A stretch of 45,145 nucleotides of DNA, from positions 1 to 45,145 of the forward strand of contig CALLMJ010000022.1 in NCBI GenBank assembly GCA_938006875.1, in the 5' to 3' direction. Every line of letters begins with the position of its first letter. The stretch's first letter is position 1. The notes under the pieces were generated by a model. It ran no database searches. It had not been told where the DNA came from and saw only the letters and a list, made by a program, of their open reading frames with translations. Made by a program: the position numbers and the translations under genes. Positions 24,940 to 33,024 of the stretch are shown here, one piece after another. The stretch is from an uncultured Bacteroidia bacterium. Its GTDB lineage: Bacteria > Bacteroidota > Bacteroidia > J057 > CALLMJ01.

Positions 24940-25608
24940 TTAAAATTCTTTCATTTCTAAAAGACCTTTTTCTTGCAAATACAAATAAATTTGAAGCATA
25001 GAGTGAGCATTTGCCATCTTGTTCATAGCATCTTTTAAGGAACAGACTTGAGTTTCTATAAATTCGGATTCCTCTTTTGCACCTGCAATCCTAGATTTTA
25101 ATTCTTCAATTTCTTTGGGAGACATTACTAGCTCACAATAAAAATAATATGCACCTTCATCAATTAATCCTGGAGAAGAAAAATACATTTTTTGGGAAGA
25201 TAATGGAAAAATTTGATTTTCAGAAACTTCAATACCAGTTTCTTCTTTAATTTCTTTTACACAAACCTTTATAGGGTCAGTTTCTGAATCACACATGCCC
25301 GCAGGGTGTTCCCAAAAATTATCACCATTAGCAACACGTCTTTGCTTTACTAATAACAAGTTCTTTTCTCCTGTTTGTTGATTAATTAAAACAGTTAGAA
25401 TAGAAACAAAATGACCTCTTAATAGCACAACTGGCAGAAGTTTTTCTCCTTCTTGGGTATTTGCATCTATTTTTAACATAGTAAACAAAATACTTCCATC
25501 AGGTTTACGAACAGAATGAAGTTCTTCTAAATTTTTTATCGTAATATTACGACTTTCCATTTCTTTTTTCCATAATTGGAATTTAAGAGCTTCTTGAAAA
25601 TTTTCCAT
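24940..25608 (-). CDS. Nudix hydrolase with a divergent Nudix box
   Basis: This 222-residue protein resembles ADP-sugar pyrophosphatases, which cleave nucleoside diphosphates linked to another group. The core catalytic helix is present (KEIKEETGI), preceded by HPAGMCDSETDP. Compared with the consensus G-x5-E-x7-REUxEExGU, the first Glu falls on Thr (the Glu is one residue earlier) and the Arg is Lys. The two key Glu residues are intact, so activity is likely but altered specificity is possible. It follows rseP after 20 bases on the same strand and probably shares its transcript. Confidence 0.8.
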   Translation of the reverse strand: MENFQEALKFQLWKKEMESRNITIKNLEELHSVRKPDGSILFTMLKIDANTQEGEKLLPVVLLRGHFVSILTVLINQQTGEKNLLLVKQRRVANGDNFWEHPAGMCDSETDPIKVCVKEIKEETGIEVSENQIFPLSSQKMYFSSPGLIDEGAYYFYCELVMSPKEIEELKSRIAGAKEESEFIETQVCSLKDAMNKMANAHSMLQIYLYLQEKGLLEMKEF

Positions 25609-25628
25609 GATTTAAAAAAATATTGATT

Positions 25629-26954
25629 TTAGTTAAAAAAGTCATTCAGTAGCACAAGAATCATCAAACCTAGTAACAAATACATACCAATTTGTTGTGC
25701 AATCATACGAACTTTAAGGGAAGGTTCTTTGCCTGTAATGGCTTCAATTAATAAAAATACTACATGACCACCATCTAGGGCAGGAATAGGTAAAATATTA
25801 ATGAGTGCAAGCCACATACTCAAACTTCCTGTTATCACCCAAAAACCTAACCAACCCACTTTTTCTACTTGTTCACTTAAAATCGCTCCAATTTTTAAAG
25901 GACCTGCTACACTTTTTGAAGCATCAGCCTCTCCTTTAAATACCTTGGAGATTCCTTTAATATTGTCGCCGAGTGTACCAAAAGCAGCTTGAGTGCCGGG
26001 TTTAAAAGAACTTAATACATCATATTTAGAACGTTCAACAGGAATATTTTCATTAGGAGTTACACCTAAAACAGGTTTTTTATCTAACTGAACTTTAAAA
26101 TTTATAATTTCTTCTCCTCTTTTTACTTTTACATTTACTTCTTTCTCCGCATAATTTTTGATAGTTTCACGAATTTGAGAAAATAAAGAAATATTAATAG
26201 TATCAATTTCAAGAATTTCATCACCAGATTTTAAACCTGCTTTTTCAGCAGCGGTTTTGGGCATTACATTTACAATGCTGCGATATGCTGGTAAAAATAA
26301 AGTAGGATTTTCTTTCTTTTTGTTAATAAATTTTTGGAGTGCATCATTAGGAACTTGAATTTTTAAGGTTTCATCATTACGAACTACTTCAAAAAAAGCA
26401 TCAGAATTCAAAAAAATTGATGGATTAGCCACATCTTCTAAATATTTTATGGGTTGTCCGTTAAAGGTTAATAAAATGTCACCAGTTTTAAAACCCATTT
26501 CTTCCGTTATACTACCTTTGGGAACTTCTATACCATTTTTTAATCCTTGAACTGGAACTTTTGCTTCTCCATAATAAAATTTTATAAAGGAAAAAATTAA
26601 AATTCCTAAAATCAGGTTCATAGTAACCCCACCAATCATTACAATAAAACGTTGCCAAACAGGTTTTGCTCTGAATTCCCAGGGTTCAGCGGGTTTGCCA
26701 ATAAAATCAGTATCCATGGATTCATCAATAATTCCTGCAATTTTTACATATCCACCTAATGGAATTAATCCAAATCCGTATTCTGTATCTTTGTAATTAA
26801 AACTAAATAATTTTCTTGGCCAATCAAAAAATAAATAAAACTTTTCTACCTTCATACCAAACCATTTAGCAGGAAGAAAATGCCCTAACTCATGTATAAA
26901 AACCAAAATGCTTAACGAAGCAATTAGTAAAAAAACTTGAAAAATAATGTCCAT
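25629..26954 (-). CDS. rseP: Site-2 intramembrane zinc protease
   Basis: RseP-type M50 proteases cleave transmembrane segments, typically releasing anti-sigma factors or clearing signal-peptide remnants. The 441-residue protein has the zinc motif HELGH (21-25) in its first membrane helix, two periplasmic PDZ-like domains (about 120-300, with VMPKTAAEKAGLKSGDEIL in the second), and the second metal motif ALDGGH near the C-terminus between further membrane helices. The length fits the family. It heads a short operon with the Nudix gene; the -7 box is 10 bases from the start. Confidence 0.95.
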   Translation of the reverse strand: MDIIFQVFLLIASLSILVFIHELGHFLPAKWFGMKVEKFYLFFDWPRKLFSFNYKDTEYGFGLIPLGGYVKIAGIIDESMDTDFIGKPAEPWEFRAKPVWQRFIVMIGGVTMNLILGILIFSFIKFYYGEAKVPVQGLKNGIEVPKGSITEEMGFKTGDILLTFNGQPIKYLEDVANPSIFLNSDAFFEVVRNDETLKIQVPNDALQKFINKKKENPTLFLPAYRSIVNVMPKTAAEKAGLKSGDEILEIDTINISLFSQIRETIKNYAEKEVNVKVKRGEEIINFKVQLDKKPVLGVTPNENIPVERSKYDVLSSFKPGTQAAFGTLGDNIKGISKVFKGEADASKSVAGPLKIGAILSEQVEKVGWLGFWVITGSLSMWLALINILPIPALDGGHVVFLLIEAITGKEPSLKVRMIAQQIGMYLLLGLMILVLLNDFFN

Positions 26955-26964
26955 ATAAGAAATG

Positions 26965-26972
26965 CAAAGTTA
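26965..26972 (-). promoter_or_regulatory. -7 box for rseP
   Basis: The minus strand reads TAACTTTG, 10 bases before ATG 26954, giving a very short predicted leader. Confidence 0.55.
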
Positions 26973-27052
26973 GGGTTTTTTTTACCAAATAGATAAATTC
27001 CATTGAAAAAAATTTATTTTTGAAATTATTGGGAATCCTAGAATTTCTCAAC

Positions 27053-27094
27053 TTCATTCATTAAAGTTAATTATTTTTTAACTCAATGAATGAA
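27053..27094. repeat. Long perfect-arm hairpin beside the dispersed repeat
   Basis: TTCATTCATT (27053-27062) is the exact reverse complement of AATGAATGAA (27085-27094), with inner arms GTTAA (27066-27070) and TTAAC (27078-27082). It lies between two divergent promoters, so it is not an ordinary terminator for either gene. It abuts the repeat copy at 27102 and could be a target or end structure. No similar hairpin flanks the second copy. Confidence 0.6.
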
Positions 27095-27101
27095 TAACAG
27101 T

Positions 27102-27264
27102 GCGTGAGGGATTCATAGAGCACAATTCGATAATACTCATTGACCACGAAGTGGCACTGGCTTTGAGCCAAGCGAAAAGGATTGAGATACATTGATTTCA
27201 CCCATATGCCGAAGCGACAGAGAAGCTCAAAGCAGCCTGCTCCGTAGCGTAACGAAGGGTTTCC
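27102..27264 (+). repeat. Dispersed intergenic repeat, copy A
   Basis: The segment starting GCGTGAGGGATTC aligns without effort to the reverse complement of 32870-32993 over about 117 bases. Shared blocks include CATTGACC, TGGCACTG, GAAAAGGATTG, GATACATTGA, TTCACC and CCGAAGCGA. It is much more GC-rich than flanking sequence and has many short inverted elements (CCACGAAGTGG, GGCTTTGAGCC). It has no open frame. Homology to copy B ends near 27218, and the remainder to 27264 is similarly GC-rich. Confidence 0.8.
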
Positions 27265-27386
27265 ACTATTAATACAGTTTTAGAGGGGTAAAAAGTTAGC
27301 GAAATAAAAAAAATTGAAATTTTTCTATAAAATTTAGGTTCTTAATAAAAAAAAACTAAAGTTTTAGAAGTGAACAAAAATGATTG

Positions 27387-27394
27387 TATTTTTG
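27387..27394 (+). promoter_or_regulatory. -7 box for the ferritin gene
   Basis: TATTTTTG, 18 bases before ATG 27413. I see no Fur-like palindrome beside it. Confidence 0.5.
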
Positions 27395-27412
27395 TAGTAT
27401 TAAATAAAAAAG

Positions 27413-27925
27413 ATGAGAATTAGCGAAAAAATGGAATTAGCTTTGATTGAACAGATACACGTAGAATTTTTATCTATCAATCAATATTTAGTGATGGCTT
27501 CGTACTTTTTAAAAGATGATTTAAATGGTTTTGCAAATTTCTTTTTGGTTCAAGCACAAGAAGAAAATTTTCATGCAATGAAACAATTTCAATACTTGCA
27601 CGACGTAGGTGGTAGTATTAAAATTGGGCAAATTCCTGCACCTGTGTCCGAATTTAATTCTTTAAAACATGTGTTTGAAATGTCTTTAGCCCATGAAAGG
27701 AAAGTAACCAAGTCAATTAGTAACATTATGAAGTTAGCATTAGAAGAAAATGATTATGCTACCCATACATTTTTTCAATGGTTTATCACTGAGCAAGTAG
27801 AAGAGGAAGCTTTAGTAGAAAATATCATAAAAAAAATCGATATGATTGGAGATAATTCTTCGGCATTGTATTTGTTAAATGATGAATTAGCCAAAAGAAC
27901 TTTCAATCCAAACACAAATGTATGA
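27413..27925 (+). CDS. ftnA: Ferritin (bacterial non-heme type)
   Basis: This 170-residue iron-storage protein oxidises Fe(II) and stores Fe(III) in a 24-subunit shell. The ferroxidase ligands known from bacterial FtnA are present: E18, the QEENFH Glu/His pair near 51-54, the Glu in HERKV and the Gln/Glu set in EQVEEE. There is no heme-binding Met typical of bacterioferritin. The stop overlaps the start of the next gene (ATGA at 27922-27925), so it is linked to a small secreted protein. Confidence 0.93.
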   Translation: MRISEKMELALIEQIHVEFLSINQYLVMASYFLKDDLNGFANFFLVQAQEENFHAMKQFQYLHDVGGSIKIGQIPAPVSEFNSLKHVFEMSLAHERKVTKSISNIMKLALEENDYATHTFFQWFITEQVEEEALVENIIKKIDMIGDNSSALYLLNDELAKRTFNPNTNV

Positions 27926-28350
27926 AAATGAAGGTACTCACTTGTATTTTTTTTATTTTAGCATTGAGTTTAAAATTGCTGGGTCAAAATTTAAAAGAAG
28001 TACCGGGAACTTACGTTTTTCATGAGCATTCTGATGATACTTATCAAATTATTGTGATTGATAAAAATCTAACCTTTTGGTTCACAGATGGAAAAAATCG
28101 ATTTATTGCTTTAAAAACCATTTCAGCAGATTGGAAAAAAAATCATTTAATGTTACAATTTGCTAATTCAAAAGATATTTATCATGTAGACTATGAATTT
28201 GAACCTATGCATTCATTTGAATGGATTAATCCTGATAAAAGTATTCAATCTTTTTTTTACAAAGACACAGAAAGTAATCCCCAAAATATTCATATTCAAA
28301 ATTATATCACAAAACTAAAAAAAGAAGATTTAGAACTTCAGGGAAAATAA
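27922..28350 (+). CDS. Small secreted protein of unknown function
   Basis: This 142-residue protein begins with a signal peptide (about 1-21, ending LKLLGQ). The mature part starts LKEVPGTYVF and looks like a small beta-rich domain with YQIIVIDKNLTFWF and HVDYEFEPMHSFEW. I do not recognise the family. It is wedged between ferritin (4-base overlap) and cdaA, whose ATG follows its TAA stop immediately, so all three are probably co-transcribed. A role in iron handling is possible but only by position. Confidence 0.65.
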   Translation: MKMKVLTCIFFILALSLKLLGQNLKEVPGTYVFHEHSDDTYQIIVIDKNLTFWFTDGKNRFIALKTISADWKKNHLMLQFANSKDIYHVDYEFEPMHSFEWINPDKSIQSFFYKDTESNPQNIHIQNYITKLKKEDLELQGK

Positions 28351-29184
28351 ATGGAATTATTTCGGTATGAATTCATAGTTGTTAGGTGGATAGACATCAT
28401 AGATATGCTGATTATGAGCATAATTATTTATGAAATTCGTGAAGTATTTCGAAAAAATGTATCTACTCAATTGGTTTTCGCTGGTATATTTTTATTTATT
28501 ATATGGAAGTTAGTGGATTTTCTTGGTCTAAAAATGCTTAAAACATTTTTAGATGCATTTGTGGGTTTAGGTTCTTTAGCAATTGTTGTAATATTTGCTC
28601 CTGAAATACGAAAATTGCTGATTAATATGAGCAATAGATCATGGTTTTATAGTATTTTGAGGCTTCAAAATAAAGGTGAAAATTTATTGGACTATCATGC
28701 AGTAATTGAAGCAGTATATGAATTAGCCCGTAACAAAACGGGTGCTACTATTGTAATAAAAGGTTCTAATCAACTTTTAGAAATAGAAAAAACAGGTGAA
28801 GTTTTAGAAGCTAATTTAACAAAAAGGCTATTAGTTTCAATTTTTAATAAAAATTCTCCTTTACATGATGGAGCAGTTTTAATTAAAGGAAATAAAATTA
28901 CTGCTGTTAGATGTATTTTACCTATTAGTGAAAGTGTAACACTACCCCCAGAATTTGGTTTGAGGCACCGCTCTGCTATGGGCGTCTCTGAAATTTCTGA
29001 TGCTCTGGTAATTGTAGTTTCCGAAGAAAGAGGTACTATTTCTGTTATCCATCAAAATAAAATTATGGCTAATCTTGAAGAAAATGAATTATTAGATTGC
29101 TTAGTGAATTTTTCTAAATTAGGAATGGTTCCTTTCCTTCCTGTAAAAAATGTAAAAAAAACAGACGTGAGAAGATTAGATTGA
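28351..29184 (+). CDS. cdaA: Membrane diadenylate cyclase
   Basis: CdaA (DacA) makes the second messenger c-di-AMP from two ATP. The 277-residue protein has three N-terminal membrane helices (about 14-30, 42-60 and 66-82), a short linker, and the DAC domain. The catalytic motifs are DGA at 173-175 (in LHDGAVL) and RHR at 205-207 (in LRHRSAMG). It starts directly after the stop of the preceding gene. The c-di-AMP pathway often controls potassium and osmolyte transport; here the cyclase is followed by two calcium exporters, though a 58-base gap separates them. Confidence 0.94.
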   Translation: MELFRYEFIVVRWIDIIDMLIMSIIIYEIREVFRKNVSTQLVFAGIFLFIIWKLVDFLGLKMLKTFLDAFVGLGSLAIVVIFAPEIRKLLINMSNRSWFYSILRLQNKGENLLDYHAVIEAVYELARNKTGATIVIKGSNQLLEIEKTGEVLEANLTKRLLVSIFNKNSPLHDGAVLIKGNKITAVRCILPISESVTLPPEFGLRHRSAMGVSEISDALVIVVSEERGTISVIHQNKIMANLEENELLDCLVNFSKLGMVPFLPVKNVKKTDVRRLD

Positions 29185-29242
29185 ATATAGTAATTATAAT
29201 TTTTTCTTGACAAAAGATACTTTTATACATTAATTTGCTTTC

Positions 29243-30232
29243 ATGTTGGCTTCTATTTTGGGTTTTTTAATTTGTTCCATTATAATTTTGTATGCTGGGC
29301 AAAAACTATCTTATTATGGAGATTTAATTTCAGAAATTATTGGTTTAGATAAAGGGTGGATAGGATTAGTTTTGATGGCTTCAGTAACTTCATTACCAGA
29401 AGTGATTGTAGGTATTTCTGCTGTGAGTTATGTGGGTTCTGCTGATTTAGCAGTAGGTAATGTACTAGGAAGTTGTGCTTGTAATCTAGCGCTACTCTCT
29501 ATTATTGATTTTTATTTACCCAGAAATAGACCACTATTCGGTGAAGCTACTCAATCTCATATTCTCTCAACATCTTTAGGAATGATATTAATTACTCTTG
29601 CTGGGTTGGGTATTTTCTTAAAACAAGAATGGCAAATTTTACCTGAAATCGGTTTAATTAGTCTTTCATTTATGGTGATTTATTTACTTTCTGTTAGAAT
29701 TGTTTATGAATACAACCAAAAACAAAATCATGATAATGAAAATCCTAAACCACAAAATTTACCGAGTTTAAAAAAAGTAGCATTTTATTATATTTTGTTT
29801 GCTATTGTCATAATAATTTCTGCAATATTTTTACCAGACTTTGCTGACCAAATAGCGGAACAAGCTCAATTTGGAAAAACTTTTGTAGGTACTTTATTTT
29901 TAGCAGTTTCTACTAATTTGCCAGAAATTGCTGTTTCTATTGCTGCTGTGAGAATGGGTATTGTAGATATGGCTATCGGTAATTTATTAGGAAGTAACAT
30001 TTTTAATATTTTTATACTTTTTATTGAAGATTTGTTTTTTAAAGGTCCTTTACTTTTGGAGGTTTCCTCAAATCATTTGATTTCTGTATTTTTTTCTATT
30101 GTTATGGGCTGTATTGTAATTATCAGTCTTATGTTTCAGCCTAATCAAAAAAGATTTATTCTGGGTTTAGATACGTTCTTAATTTTTGTTCTTTATGTTT
30201 TAAACTTGTTTTTATTATATCAATTAGGTTAA
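29243..30232 (+). CDS. Calcium/sodium antiporter (CaCA family, YrbG-like)
   Basis: This 329-residue membrane protein of about ten helices exchanges cations, in family members Ca2+ for Na+ or H+. Both alpha-repeat motifs are visible: SVTSLPEVIVG with GNVLGSCACNLALLS in the first half, and STNLPEIAVS with GNLLGSNIFNIFIL in the second. The two acidic residues (Glu in each PE pair) that bind Ca2+ in this family are present. It is followed 4 bases later by the P-type ATPase. Confidence 0.9.
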   Translation: MLASILGFLICSIIILYAGQKLSYYGDLISEIIGLDKGWIGLVLMASVTSLPEVIVGISAVSYVGSADLAVGNVLGSCACNLALLSIIDFYLPRNRPLFGEATQSHILSTSLGMILITLAGLGIFLKQEWQILPEIGLISLSFMVIYLLSVRIVYEYNQKQNHDNENPKPQNLPSLKKVAFYYILFAIVIIISAIFLPDFADQIAEQAQFGKTFVGTLFLAVSTNLPEIAVSIAAVRMGIVDMAIGNLLGSNIFNIFILFIEDLFFKGPLLLEVSSNHLISVFFSIVMGCIVIISLMFQPNQKRFILGLDTFLIFVLYVLNLFLLYQLG

Positions 30233-30236
30233 ATAT

Positions 30237-32786
30237 ATGCATTATTTCAATATTCAAGAAACCTTAAAGGAATTAAATGTACCACAAAATGGACTTAGTA
30301 AATTAGAAGTTCAAAAAAGGATTTCTGAATTTGGGAGAAATGAACTTCAAGAAAAAAAGAAAAAAACAGCTTTGCAAATACTTATAAGCCAATTCATGGA
30401 TTTCATGATATTGATTTTAGGCGCAGCTGCGGTTTTATCTATTTTTCTGGGTGATTACATGGACTCTATTATTATCTTGATAATTGTTGTACTCAATGCT
30501 TTGATTGGATTTTATCAAGAATATAAAGCAGAACAAGCCTTAGAATCCTTAAAAAAATTAGCAAGAACCCAAACTCAGGTTTTAAGGGAAGGTAAATGGG
30601 AATTAGTAGATTCCACAGATTTAGTTCCTGGTGATACAATCATGTTAGAAGCAGGTAATTCTGTGCCTGCCGATGTTCGTTGGATTGAAACGCATTCCGT
30701 AAAAGTGAATGAATCTGCACTAACAGGAGAGTCTTTAAGCGTTGATAAAATTGCTGAAAATATCCATCTTAAAGATACCCCGCTTGGAGACCGTTCTAAC
30801 ATGAGTTACAAAGGAACATTAGTTACCAACGGAAGAGGATTAGCAATCATCTACAAAACTGGTATGAATACCGAAATTGGAAAAATTGCTTCTATGTTAC
30901 AAATGGAGGAAGGTGATACCCCACTTAAAAAACGTATGACAGATTTTTCCAAAAAACTTACTTACCTAATTATTCTCGTTTGTTTACTAATTATTGGTTT
31001 GGGATACCTAAGAAATGAAGATTTATTTAAAATGCTTATGGTTGGAGTGAGCCTTGCTGTTGCGGCTATTCCAGAAGCACTACCCGCCTTAATTACTATT
31101 TCTCTTGCCATTGGTGCTAAAAGAATGGTCAAAAAAAATTCTTTAATTCGTAAACTTCATGCAGTTGAGACCTTAGGTTCTGTTTCTATTATTTGTTCTG
31201 ATAAAACTGGTACACTTACCGTTAATAAAATGAAAGTAGTGAATTATCAAGACTTTTCTAAAATTCATTTTCATAATTACTCTCCTTTAATTTTAAATTT
31301 AGCTTTGAATCATGAAGTAAAAATTCAAGAAAATAAAGAATGGATTGGAGACCCGACAGAAATTGCTCTCGTTGAAAAAGCTATTGAATTACTTCAAATT
31401 CATGATTACACTAAAATTGTTCATGATTTTCCACGAGTTTCCGAAATCCCCTTTGATTCTGTAAGAAAATGTATGACCACTGTGCATGCTCTCGGAAATC
31501 AATTTTTAGTTCTTACAAAAGGTGCAACAGAATCCATCACCCAAAGATTAAATCCTTCCTATTCAATATCAGAAATCGAAAAAATTTCAGAACAGTGGGC
31601 AAACGAAGGAAACAGAGTTTTAGCTTTTGCTTACAAAATTGTTGAACAATTACCTTCTTCTGAACAATTACAAGAATTAGAAAAACAATTAGAATTTGCT
31701 GGATTAGTTGCAATGATTGATCCACCTCGTGAAGAAGTTTTTGATGCTATTCAAGAATGTTTACAAGCAGGTATAAAACCAGTTATGATTACAGGAGACC
31801 ATCCCGCAACTGCTATTGCTATTGGAAAATCTATTGGAATTTTTAAAGAAGGGGATTTGGCTTGGACAGGCTCTCAAATAAATAAAATGCCTGAATCTGA
31901 ATTTATCAAAAAGGTACATAAAGTGAGTATATTTGCAAGAGTTTCTCCAGAACAAAAACTCAAAATTGTAAATGCTTTAAAAAATAATGGCTTTTATGTA
32001 GCTATGACCGGTGACGGAGTTAATGATGCTCCTTCCTTAAAAGCCGCTGATATTGGCATAGCTATGGGAATTAACGGTACTGACGTAAGCAAGGAAGCCT
32101 CTGATATGGTGCTTTTAGATGATAATTTTGCAACTATTGTTAAAGCGGTTCGGGAAGGTAGAAGAATTTTTGATAATATCCGTAAATTCGTAAAATATAT
32201 CATGACCTGCAATAGTGCAGAAATTATGACCATTTTATTTGCTCCTTTATTAGGTTTACCTTTACCTCTCCTTCCCATTCATATTTTGTGGATTAATTTA
32301 GTTACTGATGGTTTTCCCGGTTTAGCTTTAGCTTATGAAAAAGAAGACCCAGACATCATGAATAGACCGCCTAGACCTTCCAATGAAAGTTTATTTGCTC
32401 ATGGTAACGGTTACCATATTCTTTGGGTAGGTTTTCTTATGGCTAGTATTACTTTACTCACTCAATATCTTTCCTTGCAAAACTTTGGTACTCATTGGCA
32501 AACTATGGTTTTTTCTGTTTTAGCTTTCTCTCAATTAGGGCATGTTCTTGCTATACGTTCAGAAAAACAATTCTTATTCCAAAAAGGAATCTTTTCTAAT
32601 CCTTTCCTTATTAAAACTATTATTTCTACTTCCATTTTACAACTTTTAGTCATTTATACACCTATTGGAAATCAATTATTTAAAACTGAACCTCTTACCA
32701 TCTCTGAGCTAGGATTTTGTATTGCTATGTCTGCTATCGTATTTCATGCTGTTGAGTTAGAAAAATGGATAAAATCCAAAATTTAG
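30237..32786 (+). CDS. Ca2+-type P-ATPase (P2A-like)
   Basis: This 849-residue P-type ATPase has a TGES motif at 163-166, the phosphorylated D322 in CSDKTGTLT, and MTGDGVNDAPSLK near the C-terminal third. The transport-site residues match calcium pumps: E280 in AAIPEALPA (TM4), the N and E in NSAEIM (TM5), and N-x-x-TD in WINLVTDG (TM6). It is therefore most likely a Ca2+ exporter, though some P2A relatives move Mn2+. It sits 4 bases after the antiporter, so the cell has two different calcium exporters in one transcript. Hairpin-like CCAAAATTT / AAATTTGG around 32776-32807 may help terminate it. Confidence 0.93.
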   Translation: MHYFNIQETLKELNVPQNGLSKLEVQKRISEFGRNELQEKKKKTALQILISQFMDFMILILGAAAVLSIFLGDYMDSIIILIIVVLNALIGFYQEYKAEQALESLKKLARTQTQVLREGKWELVDSTDLVPGDTIMLEAGNSVPADVRWIETHSVKVNESALTGESLSVDKIAENIHLKDTPLGDRSNMSYKGTLVTNGRGLAIIYKTGMNTEIGKIASMLQMEEGDTPLKKRMTDFSKKLTYLIILVCLLIIGLGYLRNEDLFKMLMVGVSLAVAAIPEALPALITISLAIGAKRMVKKNSLIRKLHAVETLGSVSIICSDKTGTLTVNKMKVVNYQDFSKIHFHNYSPLILNLALNHEVKIQENKEWIGDPTEIALVEKAIELLQIHDYTKIVHDFPRVSEIPFDSVRKCMTTVHALGNQFLVLTKGATESITQRLNPSYSISEIEKISEQWANEGNRVLAFAYKIVEQLPSSEQLQELEKQLEFAGLVAMIDPPREEVFDAIQECLQAGIKPVMITGDHPATAIAIGKSIGIFKEGDLAWTGSQINKMPESEFIKKVHKVSIFARVSPEQKLKIVNALKNNGFYVAMTGDGVNDAPSLKAADIGIAMGINGTDVSKEASDMVLLDDNFATIVKAVREGRRIFDNIRKFVKYIMTCNSAEIMTILFAPLLGLPLPLLPIHILWINLVTDGFPGLALAYEKEDPDIMNRPPRPSNESLFAHGNGYHILWVGFLMASITLLTQYLSLQNFGTHWQTMVFSVLAFSQLGHVLAIRSEKQFLFQKGIFSNPFLIKTIISTSILQLLVIYTPIGNQLFKTEPLTISELGFCIAMSAIVFHAVELEKWIKSKI

Positions 32787-32807
32787 AATTTTTAGAATAA
32801 AATTTGG
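32776..32807 (+). terminator. Possible terminator at the end of the P-ATPase gene
   Basis: CCAAAATTT and AAAATTTGG can pair with one mismatch around about 14 bases and span the stop codon. There is no strong T tract after it, so confidence is low. Confidence 0.3.
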
Positions 32808-32869
32808 GCTCACCACCTTCGATTAGGGCTGCAGGTCGGGATAGTTGAGTTTACACTGAGCAGGTCGAA

Positions 32870-32993
32870 GTGGGATTCGCTATCGCTTCGGTATTTCGGT
32901 GAATTCAATGTATCACAATCCTTTTCTCTTCAATCAAAGGCAGTGCCAATGGTCAATGATTATTATCATATGTGCCCTCTGCATCCATCACGC
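32870..32993 (-). repeat. Dispersed intergenic repeat, copy B (inverted)
   Basis: Read on the minus strand it starts GCGTGATGGATGC and matches copy A at 27102-27218 along its length with one 5-base gap. It lies between the convergent ends of the P-ATPase and uvrC. Just to its left, at 32853-32871, is CACTGAGCAGGTCGAAGTG, an inverted-repeat element of a kind often seen between genes in bacteria. No open frame runs through it. Confidence 0.8.
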
Positions 32994-33024
32994 ATATCTC
33001 GCAATAAAATTGAAAGATACTATA

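Larger units (their letters stand above)
26973..27412. other. Divergent intergenic region between rseP and ferritin genes
   Basis: The 458-base gap has no credible open frame. It holds, in order, the rseP promoter, a long AT-rich hairpin (27053-27094), a GC-richer dispersed repeat (27102 to about 27264), and the ferritin promoter at 27387. The repeat interrupts otherwise very AT-rich sequence, suggesting it was inserted. Confidence 0.6.

Noticed and set aside
31994-32278. 94-codon antisense frame inside the P-ATPase
   Set aside because: Opposite the most conserved part of the gene; no signal of independent coding.
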